The position numbers and the translations under genes were made by a program. The notes under the pieces were generated by a model. It was not told the DNA's origin, searched no databases, and saw only the letters and a list, made by a program, of their open reading frames with translations. Positions 1 to 8,770 of a DNA stretch of 64,000 nucleotides are shown here, piece by piece. The DNA is from Streptosporangium sp. NBC_01756 (GTDB taxonomy: Bacteria; Actinomycetota; Actinomycetes; Streptosporangiales; Streptosporangiaceae): the NCBI RefSeq assembly GCF_035917975.1, contig NZ_CP109130.1, positions 2,046,001-2,110,000 on the forward strand. Direction: 5' to 3'. How positions within the stretch are numbered: position 1 is the stretch's first letter; each line of letters starts with the position of its first letter.

Positions 1-1
1 G

Positions 2-2332
2 ACCGCCGCGCATGAGGTTGTCGCGGGCACCTGGGCCGATCAGCCGCGGAGCGCGGACAAGATCGGCCAGGCGTGGGACGGTGCGGCACACGAGGCTTTC
101 GCCGAGCATGTCACCCGGGTCGCGGGCGGGCAGGTGGCCGATCTGGTCAACCGGCTCATCAACGCCGCCATCAGGTTGAACAACGTCGGGGTGCAGATCC
201 AGTACGCCAAGTACATGATCGAGGCCACCGTGTGGCTGCTGATCGTGCAGGTGGGCTACCTGCTGGCCACCGCGGTGGCCAGCGGCGGCGCGAGTCTGGC
301 GTTCATCCCGGCCCGGGTGCGACTGGCCCGGCTGACGGTCGGGCAGATCGCCTTGCGGGTGCGGGACAACATGGTGCTGTTCGCCGCCATCGTCGGCGGG
401 ATGGAGGGCGGGGTCCAGGCCCTGCAGATCGCCCGGGGCCGCCGCGACGACTTCGACGAACGGCAGCTGCTGATCTCCGCGGTGACCGGCGGGGCGATGG
501 GCGCCCTGATGGGCGGGCTGTCGGGTGGACTGACCCATCTGGCCACCCCTGCCCTGCAGGCGGGGTTGTCGCGGGCGGAGATGAGCGTGGCCGAAAAACT
601 GCTGGCCGCCGCCACCAGCTCCCTGTACGGGCAGGCCGCGCAGTACGCGCTGACCGGTGGCCTCACCACCGCCGCCAGCATGCTCATCAGCGGCGACTTC
701 GACTGGGACCTGCTCGCCAAGGCCGTCACCTCCAGCGCGCTGGGCGCCGACGGCCAGCATTTCACCACGACCCTCCCCCACGGCAGCCCCCCACCACCCG
801 GAAGCCCCCCGCCACCCGGCAGCGCTCCGCACGGTGGCCCCCCGCCCGGTGGCGCTCCGCCCGGCAGCCCTCCGCCCGGTGGCAGCACGCCTGGTGGTGG
901 CCCGTCTCCATTCGCCCATCCCGTGCCCCCTGCCCCTGACGCCCCGCCCGGCCCCGGCCCCCTGCCCGGTCTCGAACCGTCCAGGGTTTCCGAACCCCCC
1001 AGGAGGGGCCCCGAACCGTCCAGGGATTCCGAACCGCCCGGGGATTCCGAACCGCCCGGGAGGGGTTTCGACCCCTTCGCGGGCATTGCCCGTGACACCA
1101 CGTTGAGCAACGCCACCACCCCGGAGGCGACGTCCTTCGTCTCTACTGCTCACGACGGCCCGCACCCTGACCGTCCTCATCACGACGGCCCCGCGAGCAC
1201 CAGCGATCCGGTCTCCCTCTCCCGCGCGGCGGACGCTCCACGGGACTTGCCTGCGCCGGTTCCGCCGACATGGGCCGGTGGGGACGCCCCGCCGGTGTCC
1301 CGTCACAGAACCTCCGGTGACGAGGCTCCGGCCGGCCGGATCGAGCGGCTGCTCAACCCCACCGCGGAGCCCCCGGCCACCGCGCTCTCCGACAGTGCCG
1401 GACCGCCCGCGCCCGCTCACCCGCACGTGCCCGGCACATCCGGCGGGGCCGAACCCGCCGGCCCGGTTTCGAAGGGGACTCCACCGGCCGCCGAGACGGC
1501 CATCACGCGCGTATGGAGAGCCGACGGTGTGGTTCCGGAGCAGGTCGTGCGGCAGCTCGCCGATCTACGCCAGACACCGGAGCGCCTGGAGGAGGTGGCC
1601 CACCGGATCGACGCCCAGGCCCACACCGCCGATCCGCACCGGGTCGCCGCACTGATCGACGCACAGCACGCGGCATGGTTCGCCGACTCCCGAGGCCGGG
1701 CCGTCGTCGAGGCCGGAGAGGGACAACTCGGCCACTTCAGCTGGGTGCCGAGCGGACCCGACAGGGCAGATGGACTGATATGGGTAGACAGGCCTGGCTA
1801 TCCGAGAAACGACTTCGCCGCGTGGCTCCGCGGGATCGGGCCCGAGCCGGGGCCGAGGGCCAGGATGAGCTGCTGGGAGGCCGCCATGTTCATCGCCTAC
1901 CTGGCAGGTGGGATCGACAAGGCCTGGCTGGAACGCATTCATGCCGAGGCGGCCGCCGCCAGATGGCCCGATGGCGGCGGAAACTACTACGGCACGCTGA
2001 TGGATCGCCTTGTCCCCGGCTCGCGCGAGCGCTACGTGATCGATCCGATCACCGGGATCGGCGGACCCGACATTCCGGCGGGACATGTGATCTTCCTTGA
2101 TGACATGTTCCATGTCGTGACCAGCGCCGGCACCCGTGATGCGCAGGGCCGGCAGGAGGTCATCAGCCACTGGTTCGGCCCGGAGACGGGCCCGAACCCC
2201 GACGGCATGATGGAGCGGACAACGCTGGAAGAGCTGCTGCCGAAAATGAAAGAGGAAAAAGAGCTGGCGCGGAATTTCACCGAGACCGTCGTTGAATCCG
2301 GGATGCCACCGTGGTTGTTCGAGGGGCGGTAG
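2..2332 (+). CDS. polymorphic-toxin-like protein, 5' end outside window
   Basis: The frame is open from base 2, so the true start lies upstream; 776 residues are visible. A W-D-G motif near residues 25-27 inside a helical N-terminus resembles the WXG100-like leader of type VII-secreted toxins. Hydrophobic stretches follow at about 68-95 and 120-140. Residues 215-480 are a Pro/Gly/Ser-rich low-complexity linker. The last 250 residues form a compact domain with a Cys-Trp-Glu motif (Cys near 624) and a Phe-His-Val-Val motif (His near 704), the order expected of papain-like or protein-deamidase toxin folds. This architecture (secretion module, linker, C-terminal enzyme) is that of actinobacterial polymorphic toxins. 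The enzymatic assignment is inferred from motif order only. The small genes just downstream are candidate immunity or accessory genes, unproven. Confidence 0.6.
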   Translation, partial: TAAHEVVAGTWADQPRSADKIGQAWDGAAHEAFAEHVTRVAGGQVADLVNRLINAAIRLNNVGVQIQYAKYMIEATVWLLIVQVGYLLATAVASGGASLAFIPARVRLARLTVGQIALRVRDNMVLFAAIVGGMEGGVQALQIARGRRDDFDERQLLISAVTGGAMGALMGGLSGGLTHLATPALQAGLSRAEMSVAEKLLAAATSSLYGQAAQYALTGGLTTAASMLISGDFDWDLLAKAVTSSALGADGQHFTTTLPHGSPPPPGSPPPPGSAPHGGPPPGGAPPGSPPPGGSTPGGGPSPFAHPVPPAPDAPPGPGPLPGLEPSRVSEPPRRGPEPSRDSEPPGDSEPPGRGFDPFAGIARDTTLSNATTPEATSFVSTAHDGPHPDRPHHDGPASTSDPVSLSRAADAPRDLPAPVPPTWAGGDAPPVSRHRTSGDEAPAGRIERLLNPTAEPPATALSDSAGPPAPAHPHVPGTSGGAEPAGPVSKGTPPAAETAITRVWRADGVVPEQVVRQLADLRQTPERLEEVAHRIDAQAHTADPHRVAALIDAQHAAWFADSRGRAVVEAGEGQLGHFSWVPSGPDRADGLIWVDRPGYPRNDFAAWLRGIGPEPGPRARMSCWEAAMFIAYLAGGIDKAWLERIHAEAAAARWPDGGGNYYGTLMDRLVPGSRERYVIDPITGIGGPDIPAGHVIFLDDMFHVVTSAGTRDAQGRQEVISHWFGPETGPNPDGMMERTTLEELLPKMKEEKELARNFTETVVESGMPPWLFEGR

Positions 2333-2486
2333 GCCGCGGCACGGACGATGGGCATCCTCACCAGGGCGAGAATCGCGTCGCCCCGCCCGGCTGGACGGCA
2401 CCCGACGCCGACGGGCGACAGCGCCACGACGGCGCGACCGGACCGGCGACGGGAATCGGTGCCCGATGGGCGGGTATGGACCTCGG

Positions 2487-2723
2487 ATGAGCATTCAGCA
2501 GGAACTTCATCAAGTCGAAGAGGATCTGAAGAGGCTCCGGGACGAGGTGGCCGAGCTGCGCGGGCAGGTCGGCGATCTCGGGCCGACGGACCCCGCCGAA
2601 CGGTCTGCACTGATCAACATGGCCGATGAGCAGGAGAATCTGGCCAACGAGCTGGAGGCCCGGCGCGACGGGCTGCTCAAACGGATCGGCGACAGCGATC
2701 GCATCGACTCCCAGAGCCCCTGA
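2487..2723 (+). CDS. small coiled-coil protein
   Basis: This 78-residue protein starts at ATG 2487. It is almost entirely charged heptad-like sequence (residues 3-35 and 45-70), rich in Glu, Leu and Arg, and predicts as a helical hairpin or coiled coil. It has no signal peptide or membrane segment. It lies 154 bases downstream of the toxin-like gene on the same strand, so it could be a toxin partner, chaperone or immunity protein, but nothing in the sequence proves that. No family was recognised. Coding is supported by GC-rich third positions and a clean start and stop. Confidence 0.6.
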   Translation: MSIQQELHQVEEDLKRLRDEVAELRGQVGDLGPTDPAERSALINMADEQENLANELEARRDGLLKRIGDSDRIDSQSP

Positions 2724-2827
2724 CCCCGTCCGTCCGGATTCGATACGGCGGGCAGCTTTTTCGGACATCCGGTTACATGTGACACCGAATGGTAACGATA
2801 AGAACGAACCATCATCGGGGGGATGAA

Positions 2828-3121
2828 ATGATCAACAAGCTTCACAAAATGGGCCTGAGATCCAGCACGATGTACATGGCTGGACTCGTGTCGATCGGCA
2901 TGTCGGTCGCGGCATGGCTGGGCTCGGAGTCGCTCGAGCACGCCGGAAGAGACCGGGCGGACCGGTGGGGAATCTTCATCGGCGAGTGGGCACCGACGTT
3001 CTTCGCGATCGGAGTCGCCCTGCGGATCGAGGAGACGCACGCCGACACCCAGGCGGTGAGCGGGGAGATGATGGAGGAGACCTACAGCGAGGGCCGGATG
3101 CCGTCCCGCGCCGGTGTCTGA
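2828..3121 (+). CDS. small two-helix membrane protein
   Basis: This gene encodes 97 residues from ATG 2828, with a G-rich ribosome-binding site (GGGGGGATGAA) immediately upstream. Two hydrophobic segments (about residues 15-33 and 53-70) suggest a membrane hairpin, followed by an acidic tail with Glu-Glu-Met-Met-Glu-Glu. The 5' flank is comparatively AT-rich, so the gene probably has its own promoter. The family was not recognised. It is unlikely to be an enzyme and could be an orphan membrane protein. Confidence 0.65.
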   Translation: MINKLHKMGLRSSTMYMAGLVSIGMSVAAWLGSESLEHAGRDRADRWGIFIGEWAPTFFAIGVALRIEETHADTQAVSGEMMEETYSEGRMPSRAGV

Positions 3122-3203
3122 CCGGACGAACACGGGCGGGCGGGTCGCGCTCCGGGGGGACGCGGCCCGCTCATCCACACCCACTCCCGGCCGGTGGCCG
3201 GTC

Positions 3204-3842
3204 TCACGGCCTCCTGACGATCGCCGGATGCCTGGGATCGTCGACGCGGACCACGACGTCAGCGGTGCCGACCGGCTCCGCCTCACGCTCATAGCGCGCA
3301 TAGGCGGGCAGCGTCCACCGCTGTTCCGCACCGGTCCGCCGGGCCAGCGCACTCGGCGAGAGCCACAGGTGAACGGTCAGATCGAAGGGCAGCCCCCGCC
3401 CCAGCAACAGCGCCCCGTCCAGTAGCAGCACCCCACCCCGAGGCACGGTGACGTACGGCGCGCGTGTCGCCCTGTCGACGACGCTGTCCCACAACGTGGG
3501 CAGGACCTTGCCGGAGCGGCCCGGTTCGAGCGGGCCGAGCACTTCGCGGACCAGGGCTCCGGAGTCGAGCCAGTCGGTGTAGAAGGCGTCCGGATCGGTC
3601 CGGCCGTACTCGAAGCGCAGCGACGCCGGGCGCAGGAAGTCTCCGGAGGAGACCCGGAGGACCTCGCGACCACGGAGGCGGAGCGGGTCCACCAGCGCGT
3701 CCGCGAACTGCTCCGGCCGCGCCGCCGGTGCACCGTCGAAGGCCACCCGGACCCAGGAGTCCGGAGCCGCCGAGGCGACCCGGTCGGCCAGTTCTTCGAC
3801 CAGCAGAGCGGGGGAGATGGGCCGTATATCCATAAAGCCCAT
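3204..3842 (-). CDS. uridine-kinase-like protein lacking a P-loop
   Basis: This 212-residue protein has the layout of actinobacterial uridine-kinase-like NTPases: an N-terminal beta strand ending in F-D-G, a central acidic D-x-D-A-F-Y segment near residue 85, and a hydrophobic strand (V-L-L-L-D-G) near 140 that would correspond to the Walker B region. The normal Gly-x-x-Gly-x-Gly-Lys-Ser P-loop is replaced by F-D-G-A-P-A-A-R-P, so the phosphate-binding Gly-Lys-Ser is missing. It may be inactive as a kinase or have another role. The start may be Met1 or Met4. The kinase-like gene at 52408 retains the motif and provides a contrast. Confidence 0.6.
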   Translation of the reverse strand: MGFMDIRPISPALLVEELADRVASAAPDSWVRVAFDGAPAARPEQFADALVDPLRLRGREVLRVSSGDFLRPASLRFEYGRTDPDAFYTDWLDSGALVREVLGPLEPGRSGKVLPTLWDSVVDRATRAPYVTVPRGGVLLLDGALLLGRGLPFDLTVHLWLSPSALARRTGAEQRWTLPAYARYEREAEPVGTADVVVRVDDPRHPAIVRRP

Positions 3843-4261
3843 CTTCTACCGACACCTTCGGACATCTCGGCGCCTCGGACGCGGAGCGTCCCCGGCGGGG
3901 TCATAAGAGCCCCTCCGGACGCCTCCCCGCCGACGGCCCGTGCCCCCCATTCCGGTACGGCTCGGCGGAAAGCGGAAGGGAGAAAAAGCTCCGTTCACGC
4001 GATATGGGTCAGTCAATCATCATGATCCAGTCAAAGTCGGGCGTTATCCGGCTCAAAAGTTGGCGCAGCGTGTTGTCAGTCGATTACTGGCGGTAACGAT
4101 CCAAGTGGATCGTACTGGCGTGGCCGCGACGGAACGTCGGCCTTCCGATCGTGGACCGCCTCCAGGGCGCACATTCGGGAAGTCGGCGGAACCTCCGCGC
4201 TCTCTCTTCACAACGATCTCGGCAGGCCACTCATGGAGACAGTGATGTCAGGAGAACTTCA
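3843..4261. other. intergenic stretch, no gene seen
   Basis: About 420 bases lie between the divergent kinase-like gene and the glycogen-binding-like gene. The middle (about 3985-4110) is less GC-rich than its surroundings, as expected for promoter DNA. No convincing coding sequence, repeat or terminator was seen. Confidence 0.4.
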
Positions 4262-4552
4262 ATGATCAAACGCGGTAAACCCACCAAGAACGGGCAGGTC
4301 AAGATCACCTTCACCGTGCCGGCCGAGCAGCCTCTGGGCGGGATCTCGCTCGTCGGCGACTTCAACGACTGGGATCCCTATGCCCACCCGATGCAACGCA
4401 AGAACAACGGCACCTATCAGGTGAGCCTGACCGTCCCGTCGCAGCAGCCCATCCGCTTCCGCTATCTGGCGGACGGCGGTGTGTGGTTCGACGACGCCGA
4501 CGCCGATCAGCACGACGAGCACGGCGGGCACCTGAATCCGGTGGCCCGATAG
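4262..4552 (+). CDS. isoamylase N-terminal/CBM48-like protein
   Basis: This gene encodes 96 residues from ATG 4262, preceded by AGGAGAA. The motif G-D-F-N-D-W-D (about residues 32-38) and the alternating strands around it are the hallmark of the early-set/CBM48 glycogen-binding fold found in AMPK-beta, branching enzymes and isoamylases. Here the domain stands alone. The C-terminus is His/Asp-rich (D-Q-H-D-E-H-G-G-H). Family members bind alpha-glucans; the stand-alone form may target or regulate glycogen enzymes. No signal peptide is visible, so it is cytoplasmic. Confidence 0.8.
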   Translation: MIKRGKPTKNGQVKITFTVPAEQPLGGISLVGDFNDWDPYAHPMQRKNNGTYQVSLTVPSQQPIRFRYLADGGVWFDDADADQHDEHGGHLNPVAR

Positions 4553-4767
4553 GACCAACGGAGGAAGCGTCGCAGCATCCGCCTCGCGAAGATCGCCACC
4601 ACGACCATCCGCGGTTCCGGCGGACCGCGCCGCAGGACAGAGTTCCGCCGTCTCCACGATCGCCATTCGCCGGGACGGCCTCCCCCCTCCTGTCCTGCCC
4701 GACCTGTCCCGTACGTGCCTCCGGCTCGACCTGGAGACGGTCTCCATCACGCGATTCCCGCCCAGTC

Positions 4768-5217
4768 TCACGTCCGGGCGGCGTCGTTGAGGTGGTTCAC
4801 CGCGAGGACGAGCACGGCGCCGTACACCACATGACCGGCCGCCATCACCACGGGACGGCCCGGCCGGTCCGCTGAGATCGGCGGCAGGATGCCCATCCAT
4901 GGCACCCACCCCTGGTAGCTGACAAGCCAGATGGCCAGCCCGTAGCCGACCCCGAGGAGCGCAGGCGGACGTCGTCGCCGGCAGACCAGGGCGAGCAGGG
5001 TGCCGCACGCCGCACCGAAACCGACATGAGTGACCGCGCCCAGCACGCCCTCGCCCGGCTTGGGCCGGTGTTTGCGGCCCGGCAGGAAAGCACGCGCGAT
5101 CCGCTTCGGCGGCTGGTCCGGCATCAGGCCCACCCGGCTTCCGGCGAGCATCACCGCACTCATGGCCGCGGTGGCGAGCGCACCCCCGACGGCCCCGTTC
5201 GTCAGTTCACGCACCAT
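4768..5217 (-). CDS. membrane protein, DUF6789/DUF1440-like
   Basis: This 149-residue protein has four hydrophobic segments (about 8-28, 58-80, 88-108 and 125-143). The conserved N-terminal G-A-V-G-G-A-x-A-T-A-A-M and the P-P-K-R-I-A-R loop near residue 35 resemble small actinobacterial DUF6789-type membrane proteins of unknown function. It lies downstream of acetate kinase on the same strand, 27 bases from its stop codon, so the two may be cotranscribed. Substrate and role are unknown. Confidence 0.65.
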   Translation of the reverse strand: MVRELTNGAVGGALATAAMSAVMLAGSRVGLMPDQPPKRIARAFLPGRKHRPKPGEGVLGAVTHVGFGAACGTLLALVCRRRRPPALLGVGYGLAIWLVSYQGWVPWMGILPPISADRPGRPVVMAAGHVVYGAVLVLAVNHLNDAART

Positions 5218-5244
5218 GACCTCACCCCCGTACAGGTCTTCCCG

Positions 5245-6384
5245 TCACCCGGACACCTCTGCGGACGTCCAGCCGATCGCAGCGGTGGTGTCCCGGGCGA
5301 GCTGCAACTCCTCGCGTGGCCGTACCACCAGCACCGGCACGGCGGCATCCGGCGAGCTCACCGCTCCGTCGGTCTCCGGGTCGGCCCCCGGAGCGGCACG
5401 GGCGGGCGGATCGACGCCGAGAAGTCCGAGCCTGCGGCAGACGGCCTCCCGGACCTCCGGCTGGTCCCAGCCGATCTCCCCGGTGAACACCAGCGCGTCC
5501 AGCCGATCCAGACTGGTCGCGGCGGCGGCGATCTCCCGGCTCACCCGGTGGGCGAACACCTCCAGCGCCAGCGCGGAAGCCCGGTCACCGGCGCTCACCA
5601 GGTCCCGCGTGTCACCGGATCTGCCGTCCGACAGCCCGAGCAGCCCGGACCGGTGCTCCAGCCCGTCGCGCAGTTCCTCAAGGGAGAGCCGGTCGTCGGA
5701 GAGGAGCCACAGCAGCATGCCGGGATCGACACTCCCCGATCGCTTACTCATCGGCACCCCCTCAAGGGGCGTGAAGCCCATGGAGGTGTCCACGCTGCGG
5801 CCCTCCCGGACCGCGCAGACCGAGGCGCCCCCGCCGAGGTGGGTCAGCACGAGGTGCAAGGTGCCGGCGGGTCGTCCCAGCAGTTCCGCCGCCCGCCCCA
5901 GCGACCAGGAGTAGGACAGCCCGTGGAATCCGTAACGGCGCAGGCCGTAGCGGCTCCTCCACTCCGACGGCAGCGCGTAGGTCGCGGCGCTCTCGGGCAG
6001 GGCGGCGTGGAAGGCGGTGTCCGGGCAGAGCACGTGCGGGATCCCGGGCAGCAGGCGCCGGCAGGCCTCGACGAGCGCGAGGGCGGGCGGCACGTGCAGC
6101 GGAGCGAGATCGGCGTACCCGCGCACCGCGGCCAGCACATCGTCGTCGACGACCGTCGGCCGCCGTACGGCGTCGCCACCGTGCACCAGGCGATGACCGA
6201 CCGCCACCGGCTCACAGCCGGGCTCGGCGTCGAGGAATTCCGACACCACCCGTTCGACACCGGCCGGATCGGGACTCTTCTCACTGTGCTCGGTGCGCAG
6301 GACCTGGCCGTTTCGGACCAGGTGGAGCTGGAGGCTCGATGATCCCGCGTTGACGGTGAGCACCGCCGGACCGATGGTTGCCAT
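5245..6384 (-). CDS. ackA: acetate kinase
   Basis: This 379-residue protein belongs to the acetate kinase family and reversibly phosphorylates acetate with ATP to give acetyl phosphate. Visible motifs are the N-terminal V-N-A-G-S-S-S-L phosphate loop, L-G-G-G-A-S-V in the nucleotide site, and D-T-S-M-G-F-T-P-L-E-G followed by K-R-S-G-S-V-D-P, where the catalytic Arg is kept although the usual D-I-D-P is S-V-D-P. F-T-G-E-I-G closes the site. ATG 6384 is chosen because the family motif begins 8 residues later; upstream in-frame sequence is low-complexity. No phosphotransacetylase gene is adjacent. Confidence 0.92.
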   Translation of the reverse strand: MATIGPAVLTVNAGSSSLQLHLVRNGQVLRTEHSEKSPDPAGVERVVSEFLDAEPGCEPVAVGHRLVHGGDAVRRPTVVDDDVLAAVRGYADLAPLHVPPALALVEACRRLLPGIPHVLCPDTAFHAALPESAATYALPSEWRSRYGLRRYGFHGLSYSWSLGRAAELLGRPAGTLHLVLTHLGGGASVCAVREGRSVDTSMGFTPLEGVPMSKRSGSVDPGMLLWLLSDDRLSLEELRDGLEHRSGLLGLSDGRSGDTRDLVSAGDRASALALEVFAHRVSREIAAAATSLDRLDALVFTGEIGWDQPEVREAVCRRLGLLGVDPPARAAPGADPETDGAVSSPDAAVPVLVVRPREELQLARDTTAAIGWTSAEVSG

Positions 6385-6785
6385 GATTTCCGGGTGCCCG
6401 CAACGGCACGAGGCAAACGACCCACCGGATTCGGATGACCGGTCCGGGCCTTCCTCGAGGAGATCGTCTCTCCCGCCGGACACGAGACGTGCGCTCGAAC
6501 GATTACTCAGAGTAACTATTTTCGGCCGGTCATCAGGGCACGGACGCGAGCGCCCGGCTCCCGGCCGCCACCCGGGCCGGCCGCCCCCTCCGGAGAACGC
6601 GCCACCGGCGCCCCGCGGGAAGGATCTCCGAACGGCGGCGGCCACCCCCCGAACAGCCTGGCCGGAGCATTCCCGTCGCCCCGTTGAAGCACCCCGAACC
6701 ATCGGCGTACGGTGGTGACAGTGGTTTCCGTTTCGCGGCTCCCCACAGGGGTGCTGTCTCCAACAGCCGTGGACAGCGGGGCATC
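6385..6785. other. divergent intergenic region
   Basis: About 400 bases separate the divergent acetate kinase and STAS genes. A small AT-rich patch with TTACTCAGAGTAA, an imperfect palindrome near 6505, is the only promoter- or operator-like element seen. No gene is supported. Confidence 0.35.
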
Positions 6786-7157
6786 ATGACTCGACTTTCC
6801 ATCACGGTGAGCGACCACCCGCGGTTCTCGGTGGTGTCGCTCACCGGCGATCTAGACAAACCGGCGGCGCCGCCGCTTGAGGAGGCGCTCACCGCGCTGC
6901 TGACACGCGGACACGTCAGGATCATCATCGACACGACGGAGCTGGGTTTCTGCGACTCCACGGGAGTCTGGGTGCTCCTGGCGACCATGCGCCGCGCCTA
7001 CGAGCAGAACGGCTGGCTCCGCCTTGCCGGGGTCAACGGGTTTCTCGGCCGGATTCTGGAGCTGACCCGGCTGCGCGCGGCGTTCCCCATCGACCGGGAT
7101 GTGGACGAGGCGCTGCGGCGGCTCGCGGAGAAGAGAAACGTCCCGGTCCCCCGATGA
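6786..7157 (+). CDS. STAS-domain anti-anti-sigma factor
   Basis: This 123-residue single-domain STAS protein starts at ATG 6786. The fold is marked by V-V-S-L-T-G-D-L-D (residues 17-25) and by I-D-T-T-E-L-G-F-C-D-S-T-G, where Ser/Thr after the Asp is the usual phosphorylation site of SpoIIAA/RsbV-type antagonists. Unphosphorylated antagonists bind anti-sigma kinases and free a sigma factor. It stands alone here, about 1 kb from an RsbW-like kinase gene and a second STAS gene, which makes it a possible alternative partner of that switch (inference). Confidence 0.85.
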   Translation: MTRLSITVSDHPRFSVVSLTGDLDKPAAPPLEEALTALLTRGHVRIIIDTTELGFCDSTGVWVLLATMRRAYEQNGWLRLAGVNGFLGRILELTRLRAAFPIDRDVDEALRRLAEKRNVPVPR

Positions 7158-7295
7158 CCTCCGGAGCCATCGCAGGCTCCCATCCACCGCGACCACTCGG
7201 ATAACCTACGGAACCGTCACGGCCCCGCACATACCGCGACCACTCGGATTACCCCGGAACCGCCACCGGCTCCCGCACACCGCGACCACTCGTCC
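7155..7295 (+). repeat. intergenic tandem repeat, about 47-bp unit
   Basis: Copies of a unit starting ACCGCGACCACTCGG begin at 7186, 7233 and 7279 (spacing 47 and 46 bases). The partial stretch 7155-7185 resembles the second half of the unit. The array fills the gap just after the STAS gene. Confidence 0.75.
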
Positions 7296-7393
7296 GGCCG
7301 AGCCGGAGACACGTCCCCGCACGGTGCGTGACCAGCGGCTCCGCGCCTCCTAGTCTGATCGCACAGGTATGCCGATCCCGGGGGGAACCGAGG

Positions 7394-7666
7394 ATGTCCC
7401 GCGTCCGTATCACCATGGACAACGCCGCCCTGCGCGACGTGGCCATGCGCGCCGCCACCGGGAAGAGACCGCGGTTCGACGCCCGCACCACCCAGGTGGT
7501 GCAGCGGATCATGGCCTCCCACGGCGGCGCACCGGTCGACGAGGTGGACAGGGCACTGCGGGCGGCACTGCTGCAGCTTCCCGGGATCCAGCAGTTCGAC
7601 GGAGCGCAGATCCGTGGGTGGGCCATCCAGATCAGCCTCCGGCAGGACCCGCTGGCGGAGACCTGA
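7394..7666 (+). CDS. hypothetical protein, 90 residues
   Basis: ATG 7394 follows CCGAGG. The protein is compact and mostly helical, with an R-x-R-I-T-M-D-N-A-A-L start and a C-terminal Q-F-D-G-A-Q-I-R-G-W-A-I segment. No signal peptide, membrane helix or known motif was seen. The gene sits between two intergenic repeat arrays. Function unknown. Confidence 0.6.
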   Translation: MSRVRITMDNAALRDVAMRAATGKRPRFDARTTQVVQRIMASHGGAPVDEVDRALRAALLQLPGIQQFDGAQIRGWAIQISLRQDPLAET

Positions 7667-7741
7667 CCTCCTCCCCGGCCCGAGGTCCGGGGATTCTCCC
7701 GTCGCGTCGCGGTTGGGCAGCGCACGAGGGTGGCCGGGCAT

Positions 7742-7935
7742 CGGCCGCGAAGGAGGGCGGACAGTGCAGGGCTGCCGGCCGCGAAGGAGGACGGGCCGTG
7801 CAGAGCTGCGGCCACGAAAGAGGGCGGACCGGGCAGAGCTGCGGCCACGAAAGAGGGCGGACCGTGGCGACGTCAGCCGGGCAACGCGGCGGACCGTGGC
7901 GACGTCAGCCGGATAAGGCGGCGGACCGGACCGTG
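7742..7935 (+). repeat. intergenic tandem repeat, about 33-bp unit
   Basis: About six degenerate copies of a 32-34 base unit built on GGCCGCGAAGGAGGGCGGAC, each followed by a G/C-rich spacer, run tail to tail. The last copies diverge to GCGGCGGACCGTGGCGACGT. The array lies between convergent genes. Confidence 0.8.
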
Positions 7936-7942
7936 ACGGGAG

Positions 7943-8386
7943 TCACCCGCGCGTGATGGTGAGCCGGACCGTGGAACCGGCCGGATCGCACAGGATCTCC
8001 ACCTCGTCGCACATCTGGCGCATCAGCCAGAGCCCGTAACCGCGACGGGATCCGACCGGCGGCGGGGTCATACCGGCCTTGGTGTCGGTGAGCAGTCCCG
8101 CCTGATCGCTGATCTCCGCGACCACCTGATCGGCGGTGCGGCGCAGGGTGACGGCGCCGGCCGTACCGGCGTGGTCGAGCACGTTGTTGATGGCCTCGCT
8201 GACGGCCAGGAGGAAGTTCATCTCACGCATCTCGTCGAGCCCTGCGGGCTTCAGGAAAACACGCACCTGGCCACGGAGCTCCGCGAGGCCGCCGACGATC
8301 GGGAAGGACAGGGTATGAACGCCCTCCGCATCGGACCGTGCGACCTCCGAAGCCGTCCCGGTGTGCTCCGTATCGGCCTCAGCCAC
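7943..8386 (-). CDS. RsbW-like anti-sigma ATPase (GHKL fold)
   Basis: This 147-residue protein has the GHKL ATPase fold. The N-box is A-V-S-E-A-I-N-N-V-L-D-H-A (about residues 62-74), followed by an E-I-S-D-Q-A-G box and a G-Y-G-L-W-L-M-R-Q-M lid. RsbW/SpoIIAB homologues hold a sigma factor inactive and phosphorylate STAS antagonists on Ser. The start is taken as GTG 8386: it overlaps the end of the upstream STAS gene by 8 bases, a translational-coupling arrangement, whereas longer in-frame starts read back through that gene. The cognate sigma factor is not adjacent. Confidence 0.82.
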   Translation of the reverse strand: MAEADTEHTGTASEVARSDAEGVHTLSFPIVGGLAELRGQVRVFLKPAGLDEMREMNFLLAVSEAINNVLDHAGTAGAVTLRRTADQVVAEISDQAGLLTDTKAGMTPPPVGSRRGYGLWLMRQMCDEVEILCDPAGSTVRLTITRG

Positions 8387-8705
8387 GAGACTCTTCGACA
8401 ATCCGGATGACCTGATCGAGGGCGGAGACCTGAAAGAGCGCCCGCAGATGCGGGCTGACGCCGGAGAGGACGAGCTCCGTGTCCAGGCGCGCCGCGTCGG
8501 CGTGCGCGTCGAGCAGGGCGACGATGCCGGAAGAGTCACAGAACCGCACGTCGGTCAGGTGGATCACCAGTTTGCCGGATGGGGAAGCGAGGCTCTCACC
8601 CACCGCAGCGGCCAGAGCCTCCGTCGCCTCGCGGTCAAGATCTCCGGTCGGGACGAGAACCGGGGAACCGTCGGGATCCGTCCGTCTGTCAAGGCGAATG
8701 CCCAT
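8379..8705 (-). CDS. STAS-domain anti-anti-sigma factor
   Basis: This 108-residue RsbV/SpoIIAA-like STAS protein has V-P-T-G-D-L-D-R-E-A at residues 17-26 and the phospho-acceptor loop V-R-F-C-D-S-S-G-I-V. It is the first gene of a two-gene operon with the RsbW-like ATPase, overlapping by 8 bases. Divergently, 65 bases away, lies a hybrid kinase carrying a PP2C phosphatase, the enzyme class that dephosphorylates such antagonists. The three genes therefore look like one partner-switching circuit (inference from order and family roles). Confidence 0.87.
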   Translation of the reverse strand: MGIRLDRRTDPDGSPVLVPTGDLDREATEALAAAVGESLASPSGKLVIHLTDVRFCDSSGIVALLDAHADAARLDTELVLSGVSPHLRALFQVSALDQVIRIVEESRG

Positions 8706-8770
8706 GTCCTCACCGTTGGATCTCGTTGCGAACCAGGTATCGTCAGATTACCTGATACTCGGGGAGTGAG

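Noticed and set aside
3940-4245. Open frame on the plus strand
   Set aside because: Low-complexity composition, no ribosome-binding site and no family resemblance; it lies in what looks like promoter DNA.
7742-7935. Repeat array considered as CRISPR
   Set aside because: Copies are contiguous and degenerate with no spacers, and no cas genes are present.
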